Below are positions 1 through 8,881 of a stretch of 64,000 nucleotides of DNA, one piece after another (position 1 is the first letter of the stretch; every line of letters begins with the position of its first letter). The notes beneath the pieces are model-generated. The model was not told where the DNA came from, made no database searches, and saw only the letters and a list, made by a program, of their open reading frames with translations. Position numbers and translations under genes: made by a program. Source of the stretch: Clostridium sp. UBA701 (GTDB taxonomy: Bacteria; Bacillota; Clostridia; Clostridiales; Clostridiaceae). The DNA is taken from positions 62,001 to 126,000 of the forward strand of contig DBMJ01000016.1 in NCBI GenBank assembly GCA_002298125.1. The letters run 5' to 3'.

Positions 1-267
1 GTATTAAGCACAAGGGATCATAGAGAGCTAGAGCTTGGGGCAAGTCCAAGAGCAAGTCTTAATCTCATGAGGGGAAGTCAGGCCTTGGCAGCAATAAAGG
101 GACGAGATTACGTACTGCCAGAGGATGTTAGAGAGCTTGCTGTGCCAATCCTATCCCATAGATTAATTTTAAAGAGCTCCATGAATTCTACCATAAATGG
201 AGGAGAAGAAATAGTAGAAGAAATTCTGCAGAAGGTGGAGGCTCCACTAGAAGCCATCAGGGAGTGA
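1..267 (+). CDS. MoxR-family AAA ATPase, C-terminal fragment (5' end outside window)
   Basis: The frame is open from base 1 and ends at TGA 265-267. It gives the lid end of a MoxR ATPase: GASPRASLNLM, then GRDYVLPEDV, the usual C-terminal signature of this family. About 230 residues with the Walker motifs lie upstream of the window. MoxR proteins are chaperone-like AAA+ ATPases usually encoded beside DUF58 and transglutaminase-like genes, and that context is present here: a DUF58 gene starts 4 bases downstream. The substrate is unknown. An internal ATG at 67 is in frame but is not the real start, because conserved residues precede it. Confidence 0.9.
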   Translation, partial: VLSTRDHRELELGASPRASLNLMRGSQALAAIKGRDYVLPEDVRELAVPILSHRLILKSSMNSTINGGEEIVEEILQKVEAPLEAIRE

Positions 268-271
268 TAGC

Positions 272-1399
272 ATGAGTAATTACCTAATCTTCGTGGTGAT
301 TTCAGGGCTTCTGATTATTATAGGGAGAGTTACCCGAGCTAAGGGTTTTAATAAATTGACTATAAGGCGCCAAAGTGACAAGGTGCTGGTAAATCAGGGA
401 GATACCTTTAAGATAACCACCATAATAGAAAACAATAAACTCTTACCCTTGTCCTTTATGGTGATGAAGGAGAAGATTCCAGGGAATATTCCAAGATGTA
501 AGGCAGATTATGACTTTTCTGAAAGAGGGCTATACCTATATTACTTAAGTAAGTTCACTGTGCTTTGGTATGAGAGAATGAAGAGAACCTATGAGTATAA
601 AGCTGAGAAAAGGGGTACCTATCTTTTAAAGGAAATTGAGGTAGCCATAGGTGATATATTTGGTTTTTCTTCTACCACTGAGGATCTAGAGGACTTTCTA
701 GAGGTGGTGGTACTTCCAAGGGTGGTTCCGCTGAAACAGCTAAAGTTTGAAAGTACAAGCATTACAGGAGACAATATAGTAAAGAGATGGATATATAGAG
801 ACCCTCTATATATAAAAGGAATTAGAGAATATAACAAGGAAGACAGAATGAAGGACATACATTGGAAATCCAGCCTAAAGATGAATAAGCTCATGGTTAA
901 GGACTATGACTTCACCTCAGAAAGTGAATTTGTGGTGATTTTAAGCGTTCAGTGTGGTGAACCCTACTGGGCAAAGATCAATCCTGACACTGTGGAGAGA
1001 GGAATTACCCTTGCTGCAGCCTTCACCTCTGCTATCTTAGAAAATGGATTTCCTGTAGGCTTTTGGACAAATGCCCAGATTTCTGCCTTTCATTCAAAAA
1101 ACATTAACTCTGTAGCTCCCTCCATGAACTCTATGAGAACTATACTGGAGATGCTTGGGAGGGCAGATTACACCCCTAGAAAGGAATTTGGGGATTTTCT
1201 ACTTGAAAAGCAAAGGGATTTTAATCATCACTGTACCTATATTATGCTGCTGCCCTACCTTAATGAAGAGGATGCAGCAGTTATTACAAAGCTAATTAAG
1301 GCTGGATATATGCTAAAGGTTATAGACATCTCAAAGGATGGAGATTTAACTGTTCCTCATGGCGTGGAAAAAATAGTTTTCAGGGGGGATAGTCTATGA
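272..1399 (+). CDS. DUF58 domain protein of the MoxR operon
   Basis: This 375-residue protein has one N-terminal hydrophobic segment (about residues 3-18) followed by a beta-rich region. The DUF58 hallmark is near residues 180-215 (DPLYIKGIREYNKEDRMKDI, then HWKSSLKMNKLMVKDYD). DUF58 proteins have a von Willebrand A-like fold and occur beside MoxR ATPases; their exact function is not established. AGGGAG lies 8 bases before ATG 272. The gene follows the moxR stop by 4 bases and overlaps the next start in an ATGA, so the three genes should be translationally coupled. Confidence 0.9.
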   Translation: MSNYLIFVVISGLLIIIGRVTRAKGFNKLTIRRQSDKVLVNQGDTFKITTIIENNKLLPLSFMVMKEKIPGNIPRCKADYDFSERGLYLYYLSKFTVLWYERMKRTYEYKAEKRGTYLLKEIEVAIGDIFGFSSTTEDLEDFLEVVVLPRVVPLKQLKFESTSITGDNIVKRWIYRDPLYIKGIREYNKEDRMKDIHWKSSLKMNKLMVKDYDFTSESEFVVILSVQCGEPYWAKINPDTVERGITLAAAFTSAILENGFPVGFWTNAQISAFHSKNINSVAPSMNSMRTILEMLGRADYTPRKEFGDFLLEKQRDFNHHCTYIMLLPYLNEEDAAVITKLIKAGYMLKVIDISKDGDLTVPHGVEKIVFRGDSL

Positions 1400-2670
1400 G
1401 TTGGTCAAGACAGGTAAGGATATTTTATACAGTTTTAGCTGCTATGTTTTTATATATGTTTTGGGGTGTGGCCTCAAATGTAATACTTGGCAATCCCACA
1501 GATTATAGGCTGTATCCCCTTCTAGTGGCCTTAGCTTTTTTACTTCAGTTTGTAAACAGCAGGATGGCTAATGTAAAAAGAGAAAACAGGCAGCTTGTGG
1601 CCATGGGGATATCAGGAGCCCTTGGAGCTTTATACGTATTTTATCAGTATTCAGGTTTGTACATCTTATATAACCTCTTCTTTATGGCTTTGGCAATGTT
1701 CCTTTTCTTTGTGATGGAGGAGGAGGAGGTTAGCTACGATTTGTACAGGGATAGGATAATACAGTCAATTCTTGCACTGGCAGTGGGAGGAATAATGCTT
1801 CTATTTGCCTCAGAGAACACTCTAAATCAGGTGCTGAGATTTTATATATTCTATCTAATATTAGCCGTTATTACCCTAAGAGAGGTTCGAAACTACTCCA
1901 ATAGGATTAGAAATAGAAAAAGCTTTTACACAAACATTGGCTTAGCAGTATTAATAGTGCTTTCCTCTACAAGTATAGTCTATAAATTCTTCTCTAAAAT
2001 ATTTGGATTTATCTTCAACTTGCTTAATCAAGCTATGAGTAGTCTGGTGCTGCTGCTGGTTAAGCCCATAGGAAAAATCCTAGATTTCTTCAGGGCTCTT
2101 ATTGCAGCTATTATTGGAGATGGAAAGCTTGATATTTCTGAGGTGTTTGATAAGTCCAGGCAGATGGAATTGCCACCCCCAGAGCTTATTGACAATAGAA
2201 GAGATTTGGCAATATTGTCTTTTATGGTAAGTGTTTTTGTGACAGTTTTGCTTATAGCTATACTCTATATGATATTTGCAAAATATAGGTCAAGAAAGAC
2301 TTATAGCGATGTATTTACCACAGAGAGAGAAAGGCTTGAAAACAGTAAGGTTTCCAGGAAAAATACCTTCAGGAAATTTTTAAAGAGCATATTTCAAGGC
2401 AAGGGGGGCAAGCGCTCTCAGATACTTGAGGTATATAGAAGGTTTCTTGTAAAAATGGATGAAAGAAGGATATATAAGCCTCATATGAATGCCTCTCAGC
2501 TTAGCCATGTGGCTAGAGCCTATGTGGATGAAAAGGAAGCCTTAGAGGATATAGCAAATATATACAATGAGGCTAAGTTCTCCCTTCATAAAGAGGAAGA
2601 GCTAAAGCTAGAGGATATCAAAAAGGACTATGATAGGGTGAATAAAAAGCTGTCAAAAATTAAAAAGTAA
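1396..2670 (+). CDS. Polytopic membrane protein with C-terminal DUF4129-like domain
   Basis: The protein has 424 residues. Several transmembrane segments occupy residues 8-185 and another lies near 270-295. A basic linker leads to a soluble C-terminal domain (about 340-410, ILEVYRRFLVKMDERRIYKP) resembling DUF4129. DUF4129 is often fused to TgpA-type transglutaminase membrane proteins in moxR-DUF58 operons. Here no transglutaminase domain is visible and the operon stops, so this may be the reduced third member. It starts at ATG 1396 overlapping the DUF58 stop. Function is unknown; a role in envelope protein maturation is inference from operon type. Confidence 0.75.
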   Translation: MSWSRQVRIFYTVLAAMFLYMFWGVASNVILGNPTDYRLYPLLVALAFLLQFVNSRMANVKRENRQLVAMGISGALGALYVFYQYSGLYILYNLFFMALAMFLFFVMEEEEVSYDLYRDRIIQSILALAVGGIMLLFASENTLNQVLRFYIFYLILAVITLREVRNYSNRIRNRKSFYTNIGLAVLIVLSSTSIVYKFFSKIFGFIFNLLNQAMSSLVLLLVKPIGKILDFFRALIAAIIGDGKLDISEVFDKSRQMELPPPELIDNRRDLAILSFMVSVFVTVLLIAILYMIFAKYRSRKTYSDVFTTERERLENSKVSRKNTFRKFLKSIFQGKGGKRSQILEVYRRFLVKMDERRIYKPHMNASQLSHVARAYVDEKEALEDIANIYNEAKFSLHKEEELKLEDIKKDYDRVNKKLSKIKK

Positions 2671-2679
2671 TACTTAAAG

Positions 2680-2713
2680 CATCCCTGGGATTAAATCTTG
2701 GGGGTGTTTTTTT
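2680..2713 (+). terminator. Terminator of the moxR operon
   Basis: A hairpin from CATCCC paired with GGGGTG (G-U pairs allowed) is followed by seven T residues, starting 10 bases after the stop at 2670. Confidence 0.75.
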
Positions 2714-2800
2714 GAATAGTTTAGAGTACTCTCTCACATAATAATAAAGTGAAGCTAATATAACACAAGAAATTGCATAAAGGTCAAAGGGGAGAGAAGT

Positions 2801-3394
2801 ATGGAAAACAGAGAATACCTTAGAAAGCCATATAAAAATTTCACAAATCTTGTAGAAGAGTGTACTAAAAGAGAGCTGCAGTATTTTGTACTGGACGCAT
2901 GCTATAGTGGGAACTTCAACCGACAGCTTAAGGGAATTGTAGAAAGCATAGGTAGCATGGGGAAAACGACTATTGAAGCTGCGGTGCTTTTTAATACTGA
3001 TGGGGAGATAGCAATCATTAGTGCAGAGCTTCTTGGAAAATTCATAGGCTATACCTACACAGTAAGTCTTCTAAATTACTACAAGGTAAGCTCCTTAAAC
3101 AGGATAGCCAAGGCTGTAGTAAATGGAAGTGAAAAGGGACAGAGAGACTTCATTGCAGTTTCCTATGAGGCTCTTATACATTGCCTAAAAGAGATGTATA
3201 GTGAAATTAAATATAGAAAAGAGCTATTAGAATCCACAAAGGCAGAGTATGGCATTAGGGCATATAATAACAAGGATAGAGCTCATGTGGTAATATCCAT
3301 TTTAATTCTTGAGGACATATGTAGTTATTTAGGAATAAAAAGAGAATATTTGACGGGTTTCATTAAATCCACCTTGGATACAAAAAAAATATAG
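2801..3394 (+). CDS. Hypothetical soluble protein (197 aa)
   Basis: I do not recognise this family. The protein has no signal peptide or transmembrane segment and looks mainly alpha-helical with a mixed charge pattern. It has two cysteines in the first third (ECTKRELQYFVLDACYSG) and a central stretch FNTDGEIAIISAELLGKFIG. GGGGAGAG lies 5 bases before ATG 2801. It stands alone between the moxR operon terminator and a DUF6514-like gene, and its codon use resembles the neighbours, so it is probably a real resident gene. Confidence 0.7.
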   Translation: MENREYLRKPYKNFTNLVEECTKRELQYFVLDACYSGNFNRQLKGIVESIGSMGKTTIEAAVLFNTDGEIAIISAELLGKFIGYTYTVSLLNYYKVSSLNRIAKAVVNGSEKGQRDFIAVSYEALIHCLKEMYSEIKYRKELLESTKAEYGIRAYNNKDRAHVVISILILEDICSYLGIKREYLTGFIKSTLDTKKI

Positions 3395-3602
3395 AGATTT
3401 TAATGGTTATTTCGACATCAAAATATTAATAAATGGTAATATATTACAGCATTATAATACTACTCCTAGTTCTAATGTTATGTTGGGTGAATTAATGTCA
3501 ATTTATAAGGATATAATAGCCACAGGCTGCACATAAAGTGACAAGCTTTTCTTTTTGTTAGTGTTATCATATTATTAAAGTTATTTTTGGGGGGTATATT
3601 AT

Positions 3603-3956
3603 ATGGTAGTTATTGAGTATTTGGGGAAAACCGAAAGGGATGGCGAAATAACTTACAATTATATTTACAGACTCATAAAAAACGACATTTGTCTTTCAAA
3701 GGAGCAGGACGGCATAGTGGTTCAAGCTTATGGAATAGAGATTGAGAGACAGGATATGCTGGAGGGAAAGATACAGTCTATTGAGAGAGATTGTGTGGAG
3801 GTTGTCAGCCCTCATAGGCATAAGGTACATAGCCTGCTTAGGTTGCTATACGAAAATACCGTATCACCTCTTCATTTAGTGGAGGTAGTTGGCGAATATG
3901 TAGACGAATATGTTAATGACTTTGATAGTGTGTTTGCTGATATAGCCATGGAATAA
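3603..3956 (+). CDS. Small DUF6514-like clostridial protein (117 aa)
   Basis: This 117-residue protein has the pattern EYLGKTERDGEITYNYIYRL, YGIEIERQD and a C-terminal SPLHLVEVVGEYVDEYVNDF. This resembles the short DUF6514 proteins found across Clostridium, whose function is unknown to me. GGGGGGTAT lies just before ATG 3603. It is flanked by a 208-bp AT-rich gap upstream and a strong terminator downstream, so it is a single-gene unit. The family name is from memory of the motif pattern. Confidence 0.65.
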   Translation: MVVIEYLGKTERDGEITYNYIYRLIKNDICLSKEQDGIVVQAYGIEIERQDMLEGKIQSIERDCVEVVSPHRHKVHSLLRLLYENTVSPLHLVEVVGEYVDEYVNDFDSVFADIAME

Positions 3957-3985
3957 TTAATGTTATCATAGTTTTATTAGCGCTG

Positions 3986-4020
3986 TGAGCTTACAACAAA
4001 GGGTTGTAGGCTCATTTTTT
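3986..4020 (+). terminator. Terminator after the DUF6514-like gene
   Basis: A 12-bp stem, TGAGCTTACAAC with GTTGTAGGCTCA (one G-U), has a 5-base loop and is followed by six T residues. Confidence 0.9.
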
Positions 4021-4145
4021 GTCCTTGTAAATGGTGGACATGGAGAAAAATGTTTAATTTCTGAGGATAAAATTACTATAATCTGCTATAATAAAAATGA
4101 CCCAGATATTTGAATTTTGAGGTAATTTATAGGAGTTGTGTATAA

Positions 4146-4526
4146 ATGATTATTGGTATAGGTACAGATATTGTTGAAATAGATAGGGTAAAAGCTGCAA
4201 CGGAAAGAGAGCAGGGCTTTGTTAGTAGAGTGCTTACCCCCAAGGAAAGAGAGCTTATAAGTAAAAAAGCAAAGCCTTGGGAATACACTGCAGGAAGATT
4301 TTCTGCAAAGGAAGCTATTAGTAAGGCTTTAGGAACTGGAATAAGGGGATTTTCTCTGCAGGATATAGAGGTTTTAAATGATGAGCTTGGAGCTCCTAAG
4401 GTGGAATTAAAAGGGGCTGCACTAGAGCTAATGAGTAATTACAGCAGCTATAAAATACACTTGAGTATATCCCACTGCAGGGATTATGCTTCTGCTTTTG
4501 CTTTGTTGGAGGTGTGTGAAAAATGA
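4146..4526 (+). CDS. acpS: Holo-[acyl-carrier-protein] synthase
   Basis: AcpS transfers 4'-phosphopantetheine from CoA to the serine of acyl carrier protein, activating fatty acid synthesis. At 126 residues it has the usual AcpS length. The family signatures are complete: GIGTDIVEIDRV at residues 4-15 (metal-binding Asp), FSAKEAISKALGTG near 56-69 (metal-binding Glu) and HLSISHCRDYASAFA near the C terminus. AGGAG lies 10 bases before ATG 4146. Its last four bases overlap the nnr start in an ATGA; acpS beside nnr and alr is a common Firmicute arrangement. Confidence 0.97.
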   Translation: MIIGIGTDIVEIDRVKAATEREQGFVSRVLTPKERELISKKAKPWEYTAGRFSAKEAISKALGTGIRGFSLQDIEVLNDELGAPKVELKGAALELMSNYSSYKIHLSISHCRDYASAFALLEVCEK

Positions 4527-6019
4527 AGGTAGCAACGGTATCAGCAATAAGAGCTATGGATAAATACTGTGTTGAGGAGCTGAAGATTCCTGGAATTGTA
4601 CTAATGGAAAATGCTGCACTTAAGGTGTTAAAGCATATAAATCCGCTTCATCAGCACTTTGTGGTTATTTGCGGCTGTGGTAATAATGGTGGTGATGGCT
4701 TTGCTCTAGCTAGACATCTCTACGTTGAGAAGAAGCTTTTAGAGGTTTTCTTTATTGGCAGTGAAGAGAAGATGAGCGAGGATTGCATGAAAAACTACCT
4801 AATCCTAAAGAATATGGGGATAAAGGTTGTAAGAATAAGCAATCTAGAGGATATGAATGAGTTAAGAGAAGCCTTAGATAGATGTGAAACAGCAGTGGAT
4901 GCTATCTTTGGCACTGGCCTTATTAGGGAGCTAGAGGGAATATATGCCTCTGCTATATCTATTATAAATGAAAACAGCCATTATATACTTTCCATAGATG
5001 TGCCCTCTGGTTTTCACAGTGATAAGGGAATGCCCTTAGGCACCTGCATTAGGGCTAATAAGACTGTAAGTCTTCAGCTTTATAAAAAGGGCTTTCTTGC
5101 CTATGGCAGTGACAAATACACTGGAGAAATAGTGGTAGAGGATATTGGAATTCCTGAAGCAGTAATAGCAAGATATGAGGAAAAGCTCTATATCTTAAGT
5201 GATGCCATGGTTAAAACCGTCATACTGCCTAGAGAGAAATATTCCTATAAAGGGGATTACGGAAGAGTACTTGTCTTTGCAGGGTCAAAAGGCTTTACAG
5301 GAGCGGCTTACCTTACTGCAAATTCTGCGGTGAGAAGTGGTTCTGGGCTTGTAACCTTATGCTGTAAGGAGGAGCTTATGAATGTTATGGCAATAAAGCT
5401 TACAGAAGCTATGACTGTGTCCTTAGAGGATAAAGAAAGGCTGCTTAGCCTTATTAATAGGTGTGAGGCTGTGGCCTTTGGACCTGGCATGGGAGATAGT
5501 GAGGATACCTATGATTACTTAAAGCTTGTGCTTGAGAATACCTCTGTACCTGTAGTAATAGATGCTGATGGTATAAATGTACTAGCGCATCATAGTGAAG
5601 CCTTTAAGCTTCTTAGGGGGAGGGCCGTACTTACACCCCATATGGGAGAAATGGCTCGTCTCACTGGCTTATCCATAGATTATATAAGAGAAAATCGTCT
5701 GGAGGTAGCAGCAGACTTTGCTAAGAGTCATGGTGTTATAACTCTGCTAAAGGGCTACAACACAGTGATTTCAGATGGAGAAAACACCATAATAAATCCT
5801 ACGGGAAATAGTGCTATGGCCTCTGGAGGCATGGGAGACTGTTTAACAGGAATAATTGTATCACTGCTTGGCCAAGGCTATGAGCCTTTAAGAGCTGCTG
5901 CACTAGCAGCATATATTCATGGTAGAAGCGGAGAAAAGCTCTCAAAGGAGATGTTTTGCGTAAATGCAACTCATGTTATGGAGGAGCTGCCCTATACCAT
6001 GAGAGAAATACAGATGTAA
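4523..6019 (+). CDS. nnr: Bifunctional NAD(P)HX epimerase / ADP-dependent NAD(P)HX dehydratase
   Basis: Nnr repairs hydrated NADH and NADPH. The N-terminal YjeF_N half (residues 1-210) epimerises NAD(P)HX and carries GCGNNGGDGFALARHL. The C-terminal ribokinase-like half (about 225-495) dehydrates the S epimer using ADP and shows VFAGSKGFTGAAYL, AFGPGMGD, VIDADGIN, LTPHMGEMARL and the nucleotide-binding GNSAMASGGMGDCLTG. The 498-residue length fits the fused bacterial enzyme. It is translationally coupled to acpS by a 4-base overlap. Confidence 0.96.
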   Translation: MKVATVSAIRAMDKYCVEELKIPGIVLMENAALKVLKHINPLHQHFVVICGCGNNGGDGFALARHLYVEKKLLEVFFIGSEEKMSEDCMKNYLILKNMGIKVVRISNLEDMNELREALDRCETAVDAIFGTGLIRELEGIYASAISIINENSHYILSIDVPSGFHSDKGMPLGTCIRANKTVSLQLYKKGFLAYGSDKYTGEIVVEDIGIPEAVIARYEEKLYILSDAMVKTVILPREKYSYKGDYGRVLVFAGSKGFTGAAYLTANSAVRSGSGLVTLCCKEELMNVMAIKLTEAMTVSLEDKERLLSLINRCEAVAFGPGMGDSEDTYDYLKLVLENTSVPVVIDADGINVLAHHSEAFKLLRGRAVLTPHMGEMARLTGLSIDYIRENRLEVAADFAKSHGVITLLKGYNTVISDGENTIINPTGNSAMASGGMGDCLTGIIVSLLGQGYEPLRAAALAAYIHGRSGEKLSKEMFCVNATHVMEELPYTMREIQM

Positions 6020-6094
6020 ATACTAAGTAAATAGAATAAGTATCCTCCTCTAGGAATAATAATTATAATGAAAGCTTATATATGGAGGATGGCA

Positions 6095-6706
6095 ATGAGG
6101 AGGGTAGCCCTAATATTTCTAGGAGTAATACTCATGATGGTTACCTTTGCTGCAGGAGGCTGTGTTAATAGAGCTAAAGCTCCTGCAAAGGTTTTAGATT
6201 ATCTCAAGGTGATTAAAAGCTATAGCTTAAGCTATGAGCTGGTGGTTAAGAACGACAGACAGGAGCTTAAATACAGCGGAAGACAATTTTATGACAAAAA
6301 TCTGGGCTATAGGCTTGAACTGGGGGAAAAGAGAGTTCAGATTTATAAGGAAAATAAGATATATGTAAAGGATGAAAACAACGGTGCTAAGTATACCCTT
6401 GATGAGGATTTTGATGCACTTTTAAGACTTACCTTCTTTGGAGATTACCTAAAGCAGCTTTATACTAATGAAAGCATTAAAACCTCAGCCTTTAGTAAGG
6501 ATGGGAAAAGCTATGCATTAATTGAGATGCAGCTTCCTGGAAACAATGACAATATAGCTCGGGGTGTCATCTATGTAGAGCAGAAGACCTGTTTTCCTGA
6601 ATATTTGCTCATATACAACAAAAAAGGTAAGGAGGTTATCAAGATAACCTATAGTAATTTTGTGCCTAACGAAAAGCTTCAAAAGGAGCTATTCGATGTA
6701 AAATAG
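6095..6706 (+). CDS. GerS-like / LolA-like lipoprotein next to alanine racemase
   Basis: The protein begins with a lipoprotein signal (MRRVALIFLGVILMM) and a lipobox-type Cys in FAAGGC, so it should be lipidated and membrane-anchored. The mature part (about 180 residues) is beta-rich (YSLSYELVV, YSGRQFYDK, RGVIYVEQKTCFPEYLLIY), as in the LolA/outer-membrane-lipoprotein-sorting fold seen in clostridial GerS proteins. In Clostridioides difficile gerS, needed for cortex hydrolysis during spore germination, also sits directly before an alanine racemase gene. ATG 6095 is preferred over the in-frame ATG 6068 because GGAGG at 6084 lies 6 bases before it. The GerS assignment is inference from architecture and synteny. 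Confidence 0.7.
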   Translation: MRRVALIFLGVILMMVTFAAGGCVNRAKAPAKVLDYLKVIKSYSLSYELVVKNDRQELKYSGRQFYDKNLGYRLELGEKRVQIYKENKIYVKDENNGAKYTLDEDFDALLRLTFFGDYLKQLYTNESIKTSAFSKDGKSYALIEMQLPGNNDNIARGVIYVEQKTCFPEYLLIYNKKGKEVIKITYSNFVPNEKLQKELFDVK

Positions 6707-6734
6707 AAAAACAAAGGCTTTTGGGGGGATTAAA

Positions 6735-7895
6735 ATGTTTCAAGAACACAGGCCTGCTTGGGCTGAGATTAATCTTGATAATTTGGAAAATAATATCAAG
6801 GAGATAAGAAGGGTGTCAAAAAGTAAGGACATCATTGCAGTAATTAAGGCAGATGGCTATGGACATGGGGCTTTGGAGATAGCAGATACCTTACTTCTAA
6901 ATGGTGCTACTAGAATTGCAGTGGCTATTTTAGCAGAGGCAGTGGAGCTTAGAGAGGGCGGGATTACCTGTCCAATAATGATTCTCGGCTACACTCAGCC
7001 ACAGGGCGCAGAAACTCTCATCAAATACGATATAGAGCAGATGGTAACCTCTTATGATGCAGCACTGGAGCTTTCAAATAGGGCAGTTATACTAAATAAA
7101 AGAGCTAAGCTTCATATAAAGCTTGACACTGGAATGGGAAGGATAGGCTTTTTACCTAATACGCAGAGTGTTGAAGAGGTTTATAAGATAAGCATGCTTC
7201 CCAATATAGAGCTGGTGGGACTATTCTCACATTTTTCAAGTGCTGATGAGAAGGATAAAGGCTATACAGAAAAACAACTAAATAGGTTTAAATGGTTTAA
7301 TGAGGAGCTTAACAAAAGGGGAGTATTTATACCTATTTTGCACACTGCTAATAGTGCAGCTATAATAGATTTGCCAGAAGCTCATTTTGATGCAGTAAGA
7401 CCAGGCATAATACTTTATGGCTATTATCCCTCAAGGGAGGTAATGCTTAAGAAAATAAGCTTAAAGCCTGTAATGACCTTAAAGGCCAATGTGGTACATG
7501 TGAAGACACTTAACACTGGGGAAGCAGTAAGCTATGGCAGAAAATTTATTACTCAAAAGGAAACTGTCATTGCAACCTTACCTATTGGTTATGCAGACGG
7601 CTACAGCAGACTGCTCATTGGCAAGGCAAAGGTCATATATAAGGGAAAGCTGCTGCCTGTGGTAGGGCGCATATGTATGGATCAGTGTATGATTGATGCC
7701 AGCGAAGCTCCTGACATAAAAGTTGGAGACGAGGTAATACTAATGGGAGAAGAAGGTGGAGTTAAATTTAATGCTGATGATATTGCTGAGGCCCTTGGTA
7801 CTATTAACTATGAGGTTACCTGCATGATAAGCAAAAGAGTTCCTAGAGTATATTTAAAGGATAATAAAGTAGTAAAAATAAGAAATTACATATAA
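6735..7895 (+). CDS. alr: Alanine racemase
   Basis: This is a PLP enzyme that interconverts L- and D-alanine for peptidoglycan and, in spore formers, for germination control. The 386-residue fold-type III enzyme has the PLP lysine in VIKADGYGHG (residues 37-46), the racemase sequences KLDTGMGRIGF and LFSHFSSAD, and the second catalytic base region EAVSYGRKF (Tyr) in the C-terminal barrel. GGGGGG lies 8 bases before ATG 6735. It lies 28 bases after the GerS-like gene and is probably co-transcribed with it. Confidence 0.97.
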   Translation: MFQEHRPAWAEINLDNLENNIKEIRRVSKSKDIIAVIKADGYGHGALEIADTLLLNGATRIAVAILAEAVELREGGITCPIMILGYTQPQGAETLIKYDIEQMVTSYDAALELSNRAVILNKRAKLHIKLDTGMGRIGFLPNTQSVEEVYKISMLPNIELVGLFSHFSSADEKDKGYTEKQLNRFKWFNEELNKRGVFIPILHTANSAAIIDLPEAHFDAVRPGIILYGYYPSREVMLKKISLKPVMTLKANVVHVKTLNTGEAVSYGRKFITQKETVIATLPIGYADGYSRLLIGKAKVIYKGKLLPVVGRICMDQCMIDASEAPDIKVGDEVILMGEEGGVKFNADDIAEALGTINYEVTCMISKRVPRVYLKDNKVVKIRNYI

Positions 7896-7935
7896 TATAC
7901 ATATTTCGTAACCTATTGAAGCACCCCTTATTTCT

Positions 7936-7964
7936 TTGACAGAGGGATGAAACTGCATTATAAT
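7936..7964 (+). promoter_or_regulatory. Consensus sigma-A promoter for mazEF
   Basis: A perfect TTGACA (7936-7941) and TATAAT (7959-7964) are separated by 17 bases, 47 bases before the mazE start. The toxin-antitoxin pair therefore has its own strong promoter inside the alr gene cluster. Confidence 0.85.
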
Positions 7965-8010
7965 GTCTTTATACATATTCGCTTAAGTCAATAGGAGGTA
8001 TTGAGTTTTC

Positions 8011-8331
8011 ATGCCAGGTTCAAAGAAATTAGTAGTTAACCTCTCAGAAACACTAAATGAAGAATTTAATAGGGCTCTTAAGGAAGATTGCAAAAAAAGA
8101 AGTGAATTTATTAGGGAAGCCATAATATTATATATAGAGCAAAAGAAGAGCAGGAAGTACATCGATGAAATGAAAAATGGTTATTTGGACATGGGACAAA
8201 TAAACCTGGACTTTTCAGAGATGGGCTTTTCAAGTGATTCCACAGATTTGATAGAATATGAAGCGAAGCTTTCGGAGAGTGATTTTCCTAATGACCATAA
8301 TAGTGAAACGAGGAGATATATTTTATGCTGA
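8011..8331 (+). CDS. mazE: MazE/NdoAI-type antitoxin (ribbon-helix-helix)
   Basis: The 106-residue protein has an N-terminal ribbon-helix-helix domain: KKLVVNLSETLNEEFNRAL as strand and helix, then KKRSEFIREAIILYIEQKK. An acidic C-terminal tail follows that in this family wraps the toxin. It is the antitoxin and probable autorepressor of the adjacent MazF. AGGAGG lies 13 bases before ATG 8011. Its end overlaps the toxin start by 41 bases. It is somewhat longer at the C terminus than Bacillus NdoAI. Confidence 0.88.
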   Translation: MPGSKKLVVNLSETLNEEFNRALKEDCKKRSEFIREAIILYIEQKKSRKYIDEMKNGYLDMGQINLDFSEMGFSSDSTDLIEYEAKLSESDFPNDHNSETRRYILC

Positions 8332-8641
8332 CCTAAGCCCTGTAATAGGCTCTGAGCAAGGAGGCATTAGGCCAGTTATAATATTGCAAAATGATGTCGG
8401 AAACAAATACAGCCCTACGGTAATTGTAGCTGCAATTACTTCACAGATAAATAAGGCAAAGCTTCCCACCCATGTGGAGATATCCTCTGAGGCCTATGGC
8501 TTAAATAAGGATTCTGTAGTTTTGCTGGAACAGCTTAGAACCTTGGACAAGAAACGTCTTAAGGAGAAAATAGGGCATATGACAGAAGATGACATGAAAA
8601 AGGTGGATGAAGCCCTGCTTGTTAGTGTGGGATTAATATAA
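8291..8641 (+). CDS. mazF: MazF/NdoA endoribonuclease toxin
   Basis: A 116-residue PemK/MazF toxin that cleaves single-stranded mRNA at short sequences. Signatures are KRGDIFYADLSPVIGSEQGG at the N terminus, RPVIILQND, SPTVIVAAITSQ and LLEQLRTLDKKRL. ATG 8291 was chosen because it gives the canonical length and is preceded by GGAGAG; an in-frame ATG at 8258 would add 11 non-homologous residues. The alr-mazE-mazF order is shared with Bacillus subtilis. Confidence 0.95.
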   Translation: MTIIVKRGDIFYADLSPVIGSEQGGIRPVIILQNDVGNKYSPTVIVAAITSQINKAKLPTHVEISSEAYGLNKDSVVLLEQLRTLDKKRLKEKIGHMTEDDMKKVDEALLVSVGLI

Positions 8642-8660
8642 GTGAAATATTGAAACATGG

Positions 8661-8691
8661 GGGTTCCAGAGTACTGGAACCTTTGTTATTT
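8661..8691 (+). terminator. Terminator after mazF
   Basis: A perfect 8-bp stem GGTTCCAG / CTGGAACC with a 4-base AGTA loop is followed by a T-rich tract, 20 bases after the mazF stop. Confidence 0.85.
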
Positions 8692-8734
8692 GGACTGAAT
8701 GTAAAATTAAAAGAATGTTAATAATATAAAAATG

Positions 8735-8763
8735 TTAAAACTTATGGCCACTTATGGTAAAAT
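8735..8763 (+). promoter_or_regulatory. Possible transketolase promoter with repeated spacer
   Basis: TTAAAA (8735) and TAAAAT (8758) are 17 bases apart. The direct repeat ACTTATGG-CC-ACTTATGG spans 8740-8757. Both hexamers are weak matches, so this is tentative. Confidence 0.4.
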
Positions 8764-8881
8764 GGTATAAGTAATTCTATTTTGGGAATTAAAAATATAT
8801 TGCTAATTAGTACATACAGAGAAAGGAAGGTGAAAGCACCTGAAGTCACAGTCTAGGTTGTGCAATAATTCAGGTGTAATT

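Noticed and set aside
8830..8856. Tiny leader ORF (GTG, 8 codons) and hairpin AGGTG/CACCT before the transketolase gene
   Set aside because: Too short and without codon or regulatory logic; the ribosome-site overlap is probably chance.
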